A DNA stretch of 64,000 bases from Tolypeutes matacus (taxonomy: Eukaryota; Chordata; Mammalia; Cingulata; Chlamyphoridae), in assembly GCA_026826555.1 (NCBI GenBank), contig JAKSZT010005175.1, positions 541,402 through 605,401 of the forward strand. The letters run 5' to 3'. A program made the position numbers and the translations under genes. The notes under the pieces are model-generated. The model saw only the letters and a program-made list of their open reading frames with translations. It did no database searches and was not told the DNA's origin. Below, one piece after another: positions 10,571-20,479 of this stretch. The stretch's first letter is position 1; each line of letters starts with the position of its first letter.

Positions 10571-11549
10571 CTGAAGGTGATTGTGCTGCCAGAGCCCCTC
10601 TCTGATCTCCGTCGCCATCTTGTGGCAGGTCCTCGTCGCCATTTTGAGACCCCTCAGACTCCTCACCAGCGCCATTTTGAGATTGGCGATGTCTTACACG
10701 TGGGAGTCGGGGTGGAGAGTTGTTTCTACGCAAGATAGGGAAGGTATAATGAGCGCGACGAGGGACAGGTGGGGAGCTACTAGGAACATTGGATGGGGAA
10801 CCCAGCTGGGCTAAAGCCTGGGTGATTCCCTGTAGAGAGTTAAGCAAGGCAGCATTTTGTTGTTGGTTCTGTTGTAGGGCCGCCTGCAGGCTAACAACAT
10901 GAGCCTGTAAGCTTTCTTCAGTTCCCCCAGCTATAGAAAGCTGAGGCGGGGGGCTAGTGAATGCCGAAAATAGTGGATTAACGGGGGCTGGAGTGGTGGG
11001 CGGTGCCGTAGCAGTGACATTACAGGGAGGCGGGACAGAAATAGCAGTGTTTTGGAGTGGTTCTACAACCGAGACCGTTTCCGGATAGTTAGTAACTGTA
11101 AAGTTGGGAGGAGGCGGTCTATCCAAATTGGCTGCAGGAGACACATTATTATCAGGCTGTTCTAGGTCTCCGGGGATATTAATAGAGACTGAAGAACATC
11201 TGGAAGGAGGACGAGAGTAATCCTTAAGTATAACCTCCCCTTGTTCACAGAGGTTGGTTATTTCAGGAGAATTAACTTTCAGTATTTCATTAATAAGATT
11301 CCAATAGGAAAAGGCTGTGATAGGAATCTTTTCAGGGCCAAATGTTTTATAGTAGTCTTTCAAACAGTCACCTACCCGCAACCAACAGCGCTGACTGATA
11401 GTACCTTCTATGGGAAACCAGGGACAGGTATCCATTATAAAGGCAAAGAATTTAACAAGATCTTTCTTTTTAATATCAATTCCCCTTAATTTTAGGGAAT
11501 CTTTAATTTGGGTTACATATAGACTGTGAGAACTAATATTTTGACCCAT
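10518..11549 (-). CDS. gag: Gag, matrix and proline-rich region; read-through end
   Basis: An open frame of 343 codons starts with MGQ (an N-myristoylation signal), lies 189 bp downstream of the primer-binding site and ends at 10518. Gag matrix directs particle assembly at the membrane or in the cytoplasm. Residues 1 to about 110 show a betaretroviral (type-D-like) matrix: TCPWFP, WLRVGDCLKDYYKTFGPEK, ITAFSYWNLI. A P-rich linker and an EESLQAHVVSLQAALQQ-type Q-rich coil follow. From about residue 270 the frame leaves recognisable gag (around 10735) and reads into the YY1-motif/LTR-like block, giving repeated SQNG-type residues before the stop. Capsid and zinc-knuckle nucleocapsid are absent. 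The product could at most be a truncated matrix protein. Confidence 0.85.
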   Translation of the reverse strand: MGQNISSHSLYVTQIKDSLKLRGIDIKKKDLVKFFAFIMDTCPWFPIEGTISQRCWLRVGDCLKDYYKTFGPEKIPITAFSYWNLINEILKVNSPEITNLCEQGEVILKDYSRPPSRCSSVSINIPGDLEQPDNNVSPAANLDRPPPPNFTVTNYPETVSVVEPLQNTAISVPPPCNVTATAPPTTPAPVNPLFSAFTSPPPQLSIAGGTEESLQAHVVSLQAALQQNQQQNAALLNSLQGITQALAQLGSPSNVPSSSPPVPRRAHYTFPILRRNNSPPRLPRVRHRQSQNGAGEESEGSQNGDEDLPQDGDGDQRGALAAQSPSAMLATWNMAAWVEITTA

Positions 11550-11738
11550 GACTAAGGGAAATAAAAGGGGTTCTTACCTTAACCAGAGTTCCTGCGATGA
11601 GGCTTTTTTTTTTTTTTTTTCCTTGTTTCTTCTTTCACACCGTTGAACTTCGTGACAGCTGATGGCTGGTCACGGCTTTACGAATGAGAGGGCCCTCCTC
11701 GTTCGATGCGGTGCTTCCTTTCGCTGGATGTCACTTGA
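11550..11738 (-). other. Proviral 5' leader
   Basis: This noncoding stretch lies between the primer-binding site and the gag ATG, where the splice donor and packaging signal of a retrovirus would be. It includes a long A-run (T-run on the plus strand, 11606-11623). No specific packaging element can be confirmed by eye. Confidence 0.6.
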
Positions 11739-11756
11739 GCCCCACGTTGGGCGCCA
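11739..11756 (-). promoter_or_regulatory. Primer-binding site for tRNA-Lys1,2
   Basis: On the minus strand the 18 bases TGGCGCCCAACGTGGGGC begin two bases after the 5' LTR end. This is the standard Lys1,2 primer-binding site of many betaretroviruses. It fixes the orientation of the provirus and its class independently of the coding remnants. Confidence 0.95.
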
Positions 11757-11758
11757 CT

Positions 11759-12136
11759 TGTCCCGGCCCACAGGACAAATCACCTGAGACTCTGAGTTAC
11801 CCAGCAAAGGAATGAGAGGGATGTAGAGACAATTGACACAGACACACACAGGAGAGACTTTCTACATGCTTCTTCTTTATTGCTTCTGCTTCTTGAGGGA
11901 GGTGGTGGCATATATATCATGAGAAAGGGGAGGTACGTGTAAGGCATATGTGGCAGGCTGGGATTGGGCACAGTTGGTTGCTAGGGAGGGTTTGCTATTT
12001 GTGGAAGGCGGGAAGGTTTCGCGGGCGCGGGAACAGGGTGAGCTACTTCCTCAAAGAAGGCTAAATATAGGATCAGGCTTGTTCTTTGTTGTTAGTCGGC
12101 CATTTTAGCTTCACCTCTTTCTGGCTGCCTCCAACA
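11759..12136 (-). repeat. 5' LTR of the provirus (378 bp)
   Basis: This is the promoter LTR of the reverse-oriented provirus. It matches 3649-4026 except at six positions counted from its plus-strand start: 12, 14, 25, 48, 65 and 99. Three of these (12, 14, 48) are CpG in the other LTR and CpA here, as expected from methylcytosine decay. The remaining 279 bp, covering U3, are identical. Confidence 0.95.
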
Positions 12137-12690
12137 ATATGCAACACTTTATTTATCCAATTATTATGACCAACAGACTTTGCATCCAGTTGTATATCTG
12201 TTCATATGCAGGTGTCCTTCTTCATGCCTTAATTCATGAAGTCTTTTAATAAGATTAACCTTCTGTAAGTCCAACATAATACATAACTTCTACTGTGACA
12301 TCATACCATTGCTTAAGACTTCTGGTACTGTCTCATTCATACATTATCGGATGGTTTTTATTTTCTGGTTCAATTCAGGTCTTCACCATTTTGACTGTTC
12401 TTGTCTCTTATACTTCTAATCTCATTATAATCTTAAAGAAGAAGTCTGTAAAAGGCATCAGAAAAACATTCTTTGCTTGTGGAGCCCATCTCTTTTCTGT
12501 CTCTTTATATTATGGCACTCTCCTTTTCACATATGTGCACCCTTGATTACCTCGAGCAAATGATCAGGAGATGATGGATTTTCTGTTTTATATTGCCATA
12601 ATACCCTTTTTAAATCCACTTACCTACAGCTCAAGAAAAAAGAAAGTCATAGATTCTGCGGCAAATGTTAAAAGTGAGATATTGAAGTGA
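12137..12690 (+). pseudogene. Olfactory receptor pseudogene, 3' half
   Basis: Directly after the LTR, ATATGC begins the second copy of the target duplication (12137-12142) and OR coding sequence resumes in the register left at 3648. It runs from the end of transmembrane 3 through degraded transmembrane 4-5. A clean frame at 12295-12546 then carries [17 protein letters not shown] (transmembrane 6), [19 protein letters not shown] and [14 protein letters not shown] (transmembrane 7). An NPLTYS box (decayed NPxIY) and a C-terminal tail follow, with the stop at 12688-12690. There are stops and shifts in the first 150 bp and a stop at 12544-12546. Together with 3284-3648 it makes one nearly full-length OR of about 300 residues. 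Confidence 0.9.
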
Positions 12691-13301
12691 AGTTCTCATA
12701 TGAATATGTTTTCTTTTATCAAAAACAGTCATAAAATTGTGTAGTTCTATTCGGCCATAATTTTGTTATTATATAAATTTTTCTATAATTATAATTGTCC
12801 TTGTATTTTTTCAACTTGTTATTGTGTTTATTCCCACTTTAACCAGGGAACACTTCCTAATACATTTTATAGGCTTTCTGTATATATACACTTGCCTATG
12901 CCTATTTTTCTCATTTGTCCTTCAGTGCAATCCCATCTTTCATATCATCTACAAATTCACCAAAATCTCTAGTCCATTTATATGTTCTCATTCTCACCTA
13001 TGTTACTGATTTATTCTTTTATGTACTTTATTTATGTCGTTTCAAAGTGATATTGGAAGATATGTAAAACATACTTTGTGCAAATCCAATATTTGGAAAA
13101 GATATTCTGCTGATATCTTTAAAAAGAAACAATACAAATGCATTATCTAGTGGATATATAAATGTAAATATGATGACATATTGCTAAGTTCACCCAGTTT
13201 TTGCAACACTGACATGAATGAAGATGCTATTTACCCATTGGTGATAGGATGAAAAATGTGGGAATTGGTTAGCTAAAGTAGGGTGGCCTGGCCTGATAAG
13301 C
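12691..13301. other. Spacer, no gene seen
   Basis: AT-rich sequence downstream of the OR pseudogene. Short frames with many codons for aromatic residues are composition artefacts. No repeat identified. Confidence 0.5.
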
Positions 13302-13936
13302 TGTATATTAGCCAGCTGATGCAAACTACCAGAATTCTGTTGGCTTTTTAAAAACATATAAAGGGTATTAATTTGGGGTAGAAGCTTACAGTCACAAGGC
13401 CATAAAGAGTAAATTACTTCCCTCACCAAAGTCTGTTGCAAGATGGCTGCTGACCTCTCCAAGGGTTCAGCATTCCTCTTCTCTTAAGGCTCCGTGGTCT
13501 CAGCTTCTTTGGTCTCAGCTGTAGGCTGGTATAAGTCTCATCTTTCTCTCTCCCTGGTGCCATTTCTTTCCAGGGTCAGCTGCTCTGCTCTCTTCACAAC
13601 ATCAGCAGTAGACTATCAGGCTCATTCTCTAAAGGAGTGTTCTCTCTTTCCTCACATATCTGCTTCTCTGTGTATTTACCTCCCGGGGGCTCCAGCATCA
13701 AAATTCCAACTCTCTCCTCTGCCATGTCATTTTGCCTCTGAGTCTCTGCCTATCAAGGGGGCAGGGACACAATGTCCTACTAGCATGGCCGAATCAAAGC
13801 CTTACTCATAATTTAATCAAGTAAAAGTGAAACCTCTGAATCTAATAAAATATAATACAGCCAGAAGAACAGATCAGTTTACAAACATAATCCAATATCT
13901 ATTTTTGGAATTCCTAAATAATACTAAACTGATACA
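13302..13936 (-). repeat. Solo LTR, ERVL-like (class III), reverse orientation
   Basis: On the minus strand this aligns along its length with the LTR at 56285-56924. Both share a TGTRKCAGTTT-type start, GGATTATGTTTGTAAACT, an AGATTC/AAATTC...AGGTTT box, GACTTTGGTG, GGCCTTGTRACTRTAAG, an AACAGA...TTTGCATCAGC end and the final ACA. The terminal TG and CA are placed at 13302 and 13936. No convincing 5-bp target duplication is visible. No internal region is present, so it is a solo LTR. Confidence 0.65.
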
Positions 13937-15124
13937 AGCTGATATTTAGGAAACAGGGTGGATGTACCTCTCAGGGTGTGCCAAGAGCTCCAACCCATCT
14001 AAAGCCTCAGGAAGATGGTATGACATCCCAATAAGGTTGAGCAAGGCAGTATGGTAAAGGAGGGGGAGGTGGCAGAAGCTCTGAAATACTTAGACTCAAA
14101 AGGGATTGTGCCATGCTGGGCTCTTAACCCAGATGGTTTTGTTCTTCAGTGCCCCTGGGGGAAATAGGTAGGGCAATCTCAGCGCTGTGAGGGAGCAAAA
14201 CTTCTCATTGTGCCATCTGGCAGAGGAGGTGTTTAAAAGATCCAGCTTCAGTATCACAAATCAGGTCAATAAAGGGTAGTTCTACTCAGCAATTATCTAT
14301 TTCCCATAGTATTTTTAAAGCTTAAATATAATGCTAATATTTTTTTTTAAATTCAAAAATTCATGCTAATGATACATTTAACAACAAGGATGAATTCTAA
14401 AATGCATTATAGTAAAGAAATAAAAACACTTTTTGATGCCATTTTTATACAACTACAAAAGGCAAAACTATAGTGACCAGCACCAGAATAATGGTTACCT
14501 GGGACCATGGTTTGTGGTAGAGATGAACTGCAGAGATAATTTTTTGGGTGATGGAATCATCCCAATATTTGACTGTGTGAGTAGTATAACTGTATTCATT
14601 TTCAAAAAATTATCAAATCATTCTCTGAAAATGGATGAATTTTACTACATATAAATCATACCTCAATAAAGATGTGTAAATAATCTCCAGTGATTTTAGC
14701 TCTTTATTGAGCTGCCGTCTTCCTTTAATACTTTTCAACTAATGACTTGCACTCTAAAAAATTTTCCATGCCTGTCACTCTTTCAAGTTAAGGAATTGTA
14801 TATTAATACCTGAATCCTTTAGTAAAGATTAATTCTAACATATATATGTGCCTTAACTAAACTTTTGGCATAGAACAAGAACAACTCCTTATTTGCAAAT
14901 ATTTTTAGAAATCAGACTCAGATAAATTAAATTCTAACAGCAACTGTTACCAAAGTCTTTCTTTGTATCTTCTGAGTATACACTCCTGGGACCCACCTTC
15001 TGTATCACATGACCCTCCAAAGCAATTACCACAACAAAGTGTATATTTTGATGACCTCATATCACCAAGTATGCAAAACAAATCACCTGGTTGCTCATAT
15101 TTTACTGATTGCTGAGTCATATGG
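13937..15124. other. Spacer, no gene seen
   Basis: About 1.2 kb without a recognisable gene. The part at 13940-14230 is less AT-rich but unplaced. A T/A run occurs at 14340-14352. The left copy of the target duplication of the next LTR (ATATGG) is at 15119-15124. Confidence 0.45.
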
Positions 15125-15551
15125 TGATGGAGTTTCAAAGGCCATGACTACCTACAATAAGCAGATCACTTTGGAATGTAGGAGACACCCTGGAATGTAG
15201 GAGATAAGAACCTAGTCTCATGATAATGAGACAGGATCTTATAGTAGATGGGTGGGGAATCATCCTGAGTTTCTATGTTAGATAAGATTTACAACATCTG
15301 CTACATGCAGGAATGTAAACCCTTCAAGAATATAAACTGTCATCTATTGATTTAATGTAAACCCTTCAAGAATATAAACTGTCATCTATTGATTCAAAAA
15401 CCAAATAAAAGCCATGCTCTATGGTGTGGCTGGGCTCTTCTCTCCAGTTCGGACGGAGAGTCCCCTGATCCCAGTTTTTCTTCTCTTTGTCTTATTCCTT
15501 TTTTCTCATCCGCGGCACCGTTTTCACGGACCCAGAGCCTGACCAGCAACA
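15125..15551 (+). repeat. Solo LTR, betaretrovirus-like (class II), 427 bp
   Basis: The element starts TGATGG and ends GCAACA and is flanked by ATATGG at 15119-15124 and 15552-15557, a 6-bp duplication as for class II ERVs. The promoter/poly(A) region carries AATAAAAG near 15404. After it comes a pyrimidine-rich U5 (runs of TTTTTCTTCTC and TCTTATTCC) and a GC-rich end with CCGCGGCACCG. A 42-bp direct repeat lies just upstream of the AATAAA. The LTR is different from those of the provirus at 3649-12136. Confidence 0.68.
15312..15394 (+). repeat. Two tandem 42-bp units in U3 of the solo LTR
   Basis: The unit beginning AATGTAAACCCTTCAAGAA repeats with a 42-bp period at 15312 and 15354. The two copies are identical over 41 bases. 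Duplicated U3 blocks next to the promoter are typical retroviral enhancer repeats; regulatory activity is inferred. Confidence 0.85.
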
Positions 15552-15557
15552 ATATGG

Positions 15558-16540
15558 TAACTTTTATAGGTGCTTTTCTGAGACACTGGCAAACTGTCTT
15601 CCACAGTGGCTGCACCATTTTACATTCACATCAACAGTGAACGAGTGTTCCTATTTCTCTGAATCATCTCCAACATTTGATATTTTCTATTTTTTAATAG
15701 TAGTTATTCTACTTGGTATGAAATAAAACTCATTGAGGTTATGATTTGCATTGCCCTAATAGCTGGTGATATTTGACCATGTTATCATATGCTTTTGACC
15801 ACTTGTGTATCTTCTTTGGACAAATGCCTAATTAAGTCTTTCTCCCATTTGTTAAATGGTTTGACTTTGTGTTGTTGAGTTGTAGGATTATTTTATATAT
15901 TCTTGATAGCAAACCCTTATCAGGTATGTGGTTTCCAAATATTTTCTTCCATTGAGTGGTTTATCTTTTAAGTTACATTGTAAAGTCCTTTAACACACTA
16001 AAGTTTTTGTGTCTCAAATAGGTTCTTTTTACCTATTTTCTCCTTTGTTGCTCATGCTTTGGGGTAAACTCTAAGAAACAATTACCCAGTACAAGGTCCT
16101 GAAGATGTTCCCCTTTGTTTTCTTCCAGGAGTTTTATAGTTCAGATTCTTATATTGAGATCTATGATCCAATTTGAGTTGGTTTTATGTGGTGTGAGGTA
16201 GGGGTCAACATTCATTCTTCTGCCCCTGCTCATTCAGTTTTTCCAGAACCATTTTTGAAGACTTTATTTTTTCTCAATTGAGTAGAATTGACACCATTGT
16301 CAAAAATTCAGGTGGCCATAACTGTGAGAGATGGTTTCTGAACATTCATTGCATTTTTGTCTTTTTTATTACTTTTATCAATGTCCTTTAATTTTCTGCA
16401 TGCTAGTCCTTCAAACTAATAATTAGATTTATTCCTAGATAATTCATCCTTTGTATTGCTTTTGTAAATGTAATATTTTTTGATTATTCTTTAGATTGTT
16501 GATTACTATTATTGATATGTTATTCTTTCTGTTGCTAATG
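15558..16540 (-). mobile_element. Old LINE-1 fragment (3' part of ORF2), reverse orientation
   Basis: The plus strand shows the familiar antisense of L1 ORF2 C-terminal sequence: TTCCACAGTGGCTGCACCA, a TTTGCATTGCCCTAAT block, and TCTTTCTCCCATTTGTTAAA. Many differences from L1-A and L1-D indicate an older L1M-type element. The class II solo LTR abuts its left edge. Confidence 0.7.
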
Positions 16541-16580
16541 CAGATTTTTTTTTTAAAAAGATGTTTAGATTACACAAATG

Positions 16581-16943
16581 TCACATAAAATATACAGGGG
16601 ATTCCCAGATATCCGGGTCCCTACACCTCCCACATTTTCCCATATTAACATCATCCTTCATTAGTGAGGTACATTCATTGCAATTGATGAACACATTTTG
16701 GAACATTGCCACTAAGTATGGATTAAAGTTTACATTGTATTTTACACTCTCTCCCACCCAATTCTGTAGGTTATAGCAAAAGAAATAATGGCCTGTATCA
16801 GTCATGGCAATGTCATTCAGGACGATACCCAAGTCCCAAAAATGCTCCTGTATTACACCGGTTTTTCTTCTCCCTGCCCTAAGAACCTTCAGTGGCCACT
16901 TCCTCCACATCAATGATATAATTTCTTCCATTGCTAGAATCAC
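16581..16943 (-). pseudogene. Reading frame 'b' of the L1 3' extension, copy B
   Basis: A 120-codon open frame is homologous and in frame with 53051-53407 of the full-length L1 and with 61271-61628. Common landmarks are AMEEI, a GH...YN(L/M)QN block, VGES, NVN and INC. The upstream start is lost to a stop (TAA) shortly before this ATG. The stop used by the other two copies after INC is a sense codon here, so this frame runs on about 24 codons. No known domain is recognised, and whether it ever encoded a protein is unknown. Confidence 0.4.
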
Positions 16944-17487
16944 AATAAGTCTATAGTAGAATACTAGTAAGTCTACTTTAGTCCATAGTTAATTCCCCAA
17001 TTGTGAATATTCTGGGATGGTGATATCCACTCCACCTCTAATTGAGAGGAAGTTGCAATTCCATGTGGCCAATGGATGGGACTCTCTTGCTTGCAGTTGT
17101 AGACTCTTGGTTCCTTGGTATAGTGGTTGTCCATCATTACCTCCTTGTTAGTTGTCCTCAGTGAGACCAATGAACTGGAGAAGAGGTGTTGCAACTCCGT
17201 TGAGATTCAGGGCCCAGGTGGCACATGGACAGGCCAAAGATTTAAGTCTCTTGGTCACACACATACCAACTCTAGTACTAATTATAGGTTCAGATAGAAG
17301 GACAGAAGAGTCATGTGTAGGGAAACCACAACTGAGACTAACACTGCCACACTGAGTAGCATAAATTCCAAAGTAGGGTCCATTGGCAAGGCACCAAACT
17401 CCAGAGCTATCTGCCCTGACTATAGTGCCTGATTGTCTTCAAAGTCCTCAGGAGCCCCACTGTTTGAGATAGTATGTACTTTGGCAG

Positions 17488-17751
17488 TCAATGAGATCTT
17501 GCTGAGATATGCATAAGTGTAACTTCTGAAATGACCTCCCAACTCACTTTGTAGTCTCTTAGCCATATAAACTCATTTGTCTTTACCTTTTCCTCCTTTT
17601 GGTCAAGGACTTTTTCCAGTTGCATTGTTAGTTGGTGCTTGGTAGTAATCCTTTGGTGCCATGAAAGCTCATCCCCAGGAGTCATGTCCCATGCTGGGGG
17701 GCAGGTAATGCATTTATATGCTGAGTTTGGCTTAGAAACAAGGAGCAACAA
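17488..17751 (-). pseudogene. Reading frame 'a' of the L1 3' extension, N-terminal part, copy B
   Basis: An 87-codon frame contains SKPNSAY, PPAWDMTPGDE, LEKVL and KVKTNEFIWLRD, all aligned in frame with 52338 onward in the full-length L1 and with about 62150-62350 in the right-hand copy. At the codon where both other copies have TAA, this copy reads CAA, so the ancestral frame may have been continuous there. It then stops after HISARSH. Confidence 0.4.
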
Positions 17752-19429
17752 GGAGGTAACTTTTAGGCACCCTATAATACTATGCTAAGTTTCCATTTCA
17801 AGAGTAAAGTTTCATATGCCCAAGTATCAATACTAAGGGCCTGTCAATGCACCATCCTCCTTCACTAGTCATTGCCCTGTACTTGGGGGATTCTTGCTGA
17901 TCCATTAGAGAATGTGGTAGATCTGCCCAGGATAGGAAATGGATATTCCATGGGTTAGTGTATGAATCTCCACCCACTGTAACAATGCCTCGTGAACATT
18001 TGAACAAATTTATATGTCTTATATGTATGCCTAGGTGAGCTTCCTCTCATGTATCCCCTACCACTGACACCCCACACCAACAATAATCCCCTGCCACAGT
18101 TGTAATGTTTCTGTGATCTTAAAAAATTGAGACAATAAAATAGCCAAATACAATTAATAACAAAATGAAATAATAATGATAGTTTTAAAAAATCAGAAAC
18201 AAATACAAAAAAATAAAAATAAAAAATAAATAAAAATAAAAAAAATAAAAATTGGGGATAATTAAAAAATAAGGAAAAACTATTTAAAAATTTTTTTGAC
18301 ATTTTGCTTTTCATCACTGTAAGATCTGTTGTCCTATAAGTACAGTGACATTTTCTTCCATTTATTGCCCCATGTCTTTCTTTTTTTATTTAGTCCTCAA
18401 AGAAGTTTTAGGTTACAGAAAAGTCATGTACCAAATATGGGGACTCCCATATACCCAACACCGTCACCCTTTTCCCCCTTCTTCTATTAAAAACATTTTA
18501 TATGTGGATGATATCTTTGTTACTGATGTGCAAATATTGGAACATGGCTACCAACCACAGTAGATGATTTACTTTATGGTTTACATTTTGGACCATACAG
18601 GGAAGGCTGGACACTGCATGGAAGGGAATGGGGAAAGGAAAAGAATTGTGATGGCAAATCTGTGAGTTAAAAATGGCAGCAGAAACTGCTGGCATCTAGC
18701 CCCACCCTATAGACACTTTTGAATTCTCAGACCTTGGGGTTGGGGGCCACAGAAAAAGGGGGCCCTAGGTATCCACCTCCCCAGTAAAGGAGAGAGGCAC
18801 AAAGCTTTTGATCCACAAATTTCCTCTGTTAGGACTTCTAGGTCAGATGAGTCCACAACATTGTTTGCCTTGGGGGCCAACAAGTGATTAAAGAGATCCC
18901 ACTCTCTCAATATCCCTTTCTACTGACCAGGAATGGTTGTTGAGGATACAGAGGGGAGTGGAATTATTTCTTACCTGGGAAAAGGGAGGGGACTGACAGC
19001 AATGGTTGAAGAATGGCCTTTGAGAAAGTTTGAATTAAGAGGCCCTTAGCCTCCAGGCAGAAGCCTCTATCACATTGATCTAGTCCATATTGCAGGGAAC
19101 ACACTCCAACCAGGCTTTGAACAGAGAGGACTGCCAAAGAGTGCCATTGCTGGTAGATCAAGGATTTGCATGTGAGGAAATTAAAAGTAAATAAGTAAGA
19201 GAGGCTTTTTCCAGGATTTTCAGCCTCCCTCCCCAAGGCCCTTGGAAGCAGGTCTGCTTCCAGTGCCCAGATTTGAGCAACTAACAGTGACAATCCTAAA
19301 GGCCCAGGACAGGTTAGACCAAGAATTAAAGAATATCAGTAACACACAGCCTTTCTCCACTAAATCCCTATGAAAAAGAGAGAGGTTGAGCATCAGAATA
19401 AACTCACCATCTTAATCAGATACCTAGAC

Positions 19430-20393
19430 ATCAGCAAAAAATTACAAGCCATACCAATAAAATGGAAAAAAAATGGCCCAAGCAAAGGAATATATCAAAG
19501 CCCTAGATGAGAAACAGGATTTGAGACAACAAATCAACAAGATGCCCATAAATTTCCAAAATCACATTAATAAGTTGAAAAGCAATATGCCTAAAGAGGT
19601 AAAGGACATCTATAAAATACTGAGTACAAAGAAGAAGTTGAAACACTGAATAAAAAAAGCTCATAGGAATGAAAAATATGGTAGGTGATATTTAAAACAC
19701 ATTAGAAGCATACAACAGCAGACTCGAAATGATTGAAGAAAGAATTAGTGATAGAGAAGACAGAACAGCTGAAAATGAAGACAGAAAAGAAAAGAGAGAG
19801 AAAAGAATAGAAACAATGAGCAGGGGTTCAGGGAGGTGAATGAAAACACAAAATACAACAACATATGTATATTGGAGTTCCAGGAAGAGAGAAGGGAAAA
19901 GGGACAGAAAGAGTATTTGAGGAATAAGGCTGAAAATTTCCCAACCCTCCTGAAAGAAATGAACTTACATGTCCAAGAAGTACAGCATTCCCCAGTGGGA
20001 ATAAATGCAAACAGACCAACTCCAAAACACATACTACTCAGAATGTCAAACGCCAAAAATAAAGAGAAAATTCTGGTAGCAGCCAGAGAAAAGCAAACCA
20101 TCACATACAAGGGACACCTAGAAAGACTTAGTATGGATTTCTCATCAGAAACCATGGAGATGCAATTACTGTGGTACGATACAATTAGAATACTGAAAAA
20201 GAAAAACTACCAGCCAAGAATTCTTTTTCCAACAAAGTTGTTCTTCAAATATGGAGGTGATTTTAAAATATTCACAAACGAACAGAAACTAAGAGAGTTC
20301 ATAGAAATGAATCCACCTTCGCATGAATTGTTAAAGGGAGTCTTACAACCTGAAATAGAAAGACAGGATAGAGAGGCTTGGAAGAGAATATAG
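19430..20393 (+). pseudogene. ORF1: LINE-1 ORF1p of L1-B
   Basis: The N-terminal and coiled-coil part (19430-19830) is broken by stops. From 19836 to 20393 a 185-codon frame is open and carries the RRM and C-terminal hallmarks: NRPTPKHILLRM, AREKQTITYKG, SMDFSSETME and the RILFPTKL box. The protein binds L1 RNA as a trimer; this copy lacks an intact coiled coil and is not expected to work. Confidence 0.82.
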
Positions 20394-20479
20394 AAGTCAA
20401 GAATAGCAGAAGGATAACCAAAAGAGTGAAAAGACAGTCAAAAATAAGATATGACATATGAAAACCAAAAAATAAAATA

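Larger units (their letters stand above)
3649..12136 (-). mobile_element. Chimeric betaretrovirus-like provirus (class II ERV), 8.5 kb
   Basis: The element is a complete LTR-to-LTR provirus in reverse orientation. In viral order it has a 5' LTR (11759-12136), a Lys1,2 primer-binding site, a gag start, a non-gag insert containing an LTR-like block, broken pol, a betaretroviral env fragment, a gammaretroviral-type env, a polypurine tract and a 3' LTR (3649-4026). Both LTRs are 378 bp, start TG and end CA, and differ at six sites (about 1.6%), which implies a fairly recent insertion. Capsid, nucleocapsid, protease and the first part of the RT are missing, so it could only have moved with help in trans. 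It splits an OR pseudogene within the transmembrane 3 codons. Confidence 0.93.
16545..18598 (-). mobile_element. LINE-1 3' extension (copy B), 5'-truncated, reverse orientation
   Basis: This aligns block by block, in reverse orientation, with the 3' region of the full-length L1 at about 51450-53530. Shared blocks are the terminal AATCTAAACATCT motif, the AATGGAAGAAATTAT block, the AAGACAAATGAGTTYATRTGG block, and a G-rich tract seen as C-runs near 18460-18482. The 3' end is marked by a T-run at 16545-16554. The 5' truncation is near 18598, and no target duplication could be read. Confidence 0.82.

Noticed and set aside
13494..13811. 105-codon plus-strand frame
   Set aside because: Lies antisense within the ERVL-like LTR at 13302-13936.
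13302..13936. A 5-bp target duplication for the reverse-oriented ERVL-like LTR
   Set aside because: Flanks read TAAGC and AGCTG; no duplication without shifting the LTR ends, so none claimed.
17955..18317. 120-codon F/Y-rich reverse frame
   Set aside because: Encoded by an A-rich run on the plus strand; no homologue in the other L1 3' copies.
16545..18620. Target duplication for L1 copy B
   Set aside because: Sequences left of the T-run and right of 18598 share no convincing direct repeat.
19745..20155. 136-codon reverse frame opposite ORF1 of L1-B
   Set aside because: Antisense shadow of ORF1; no independent motifs.
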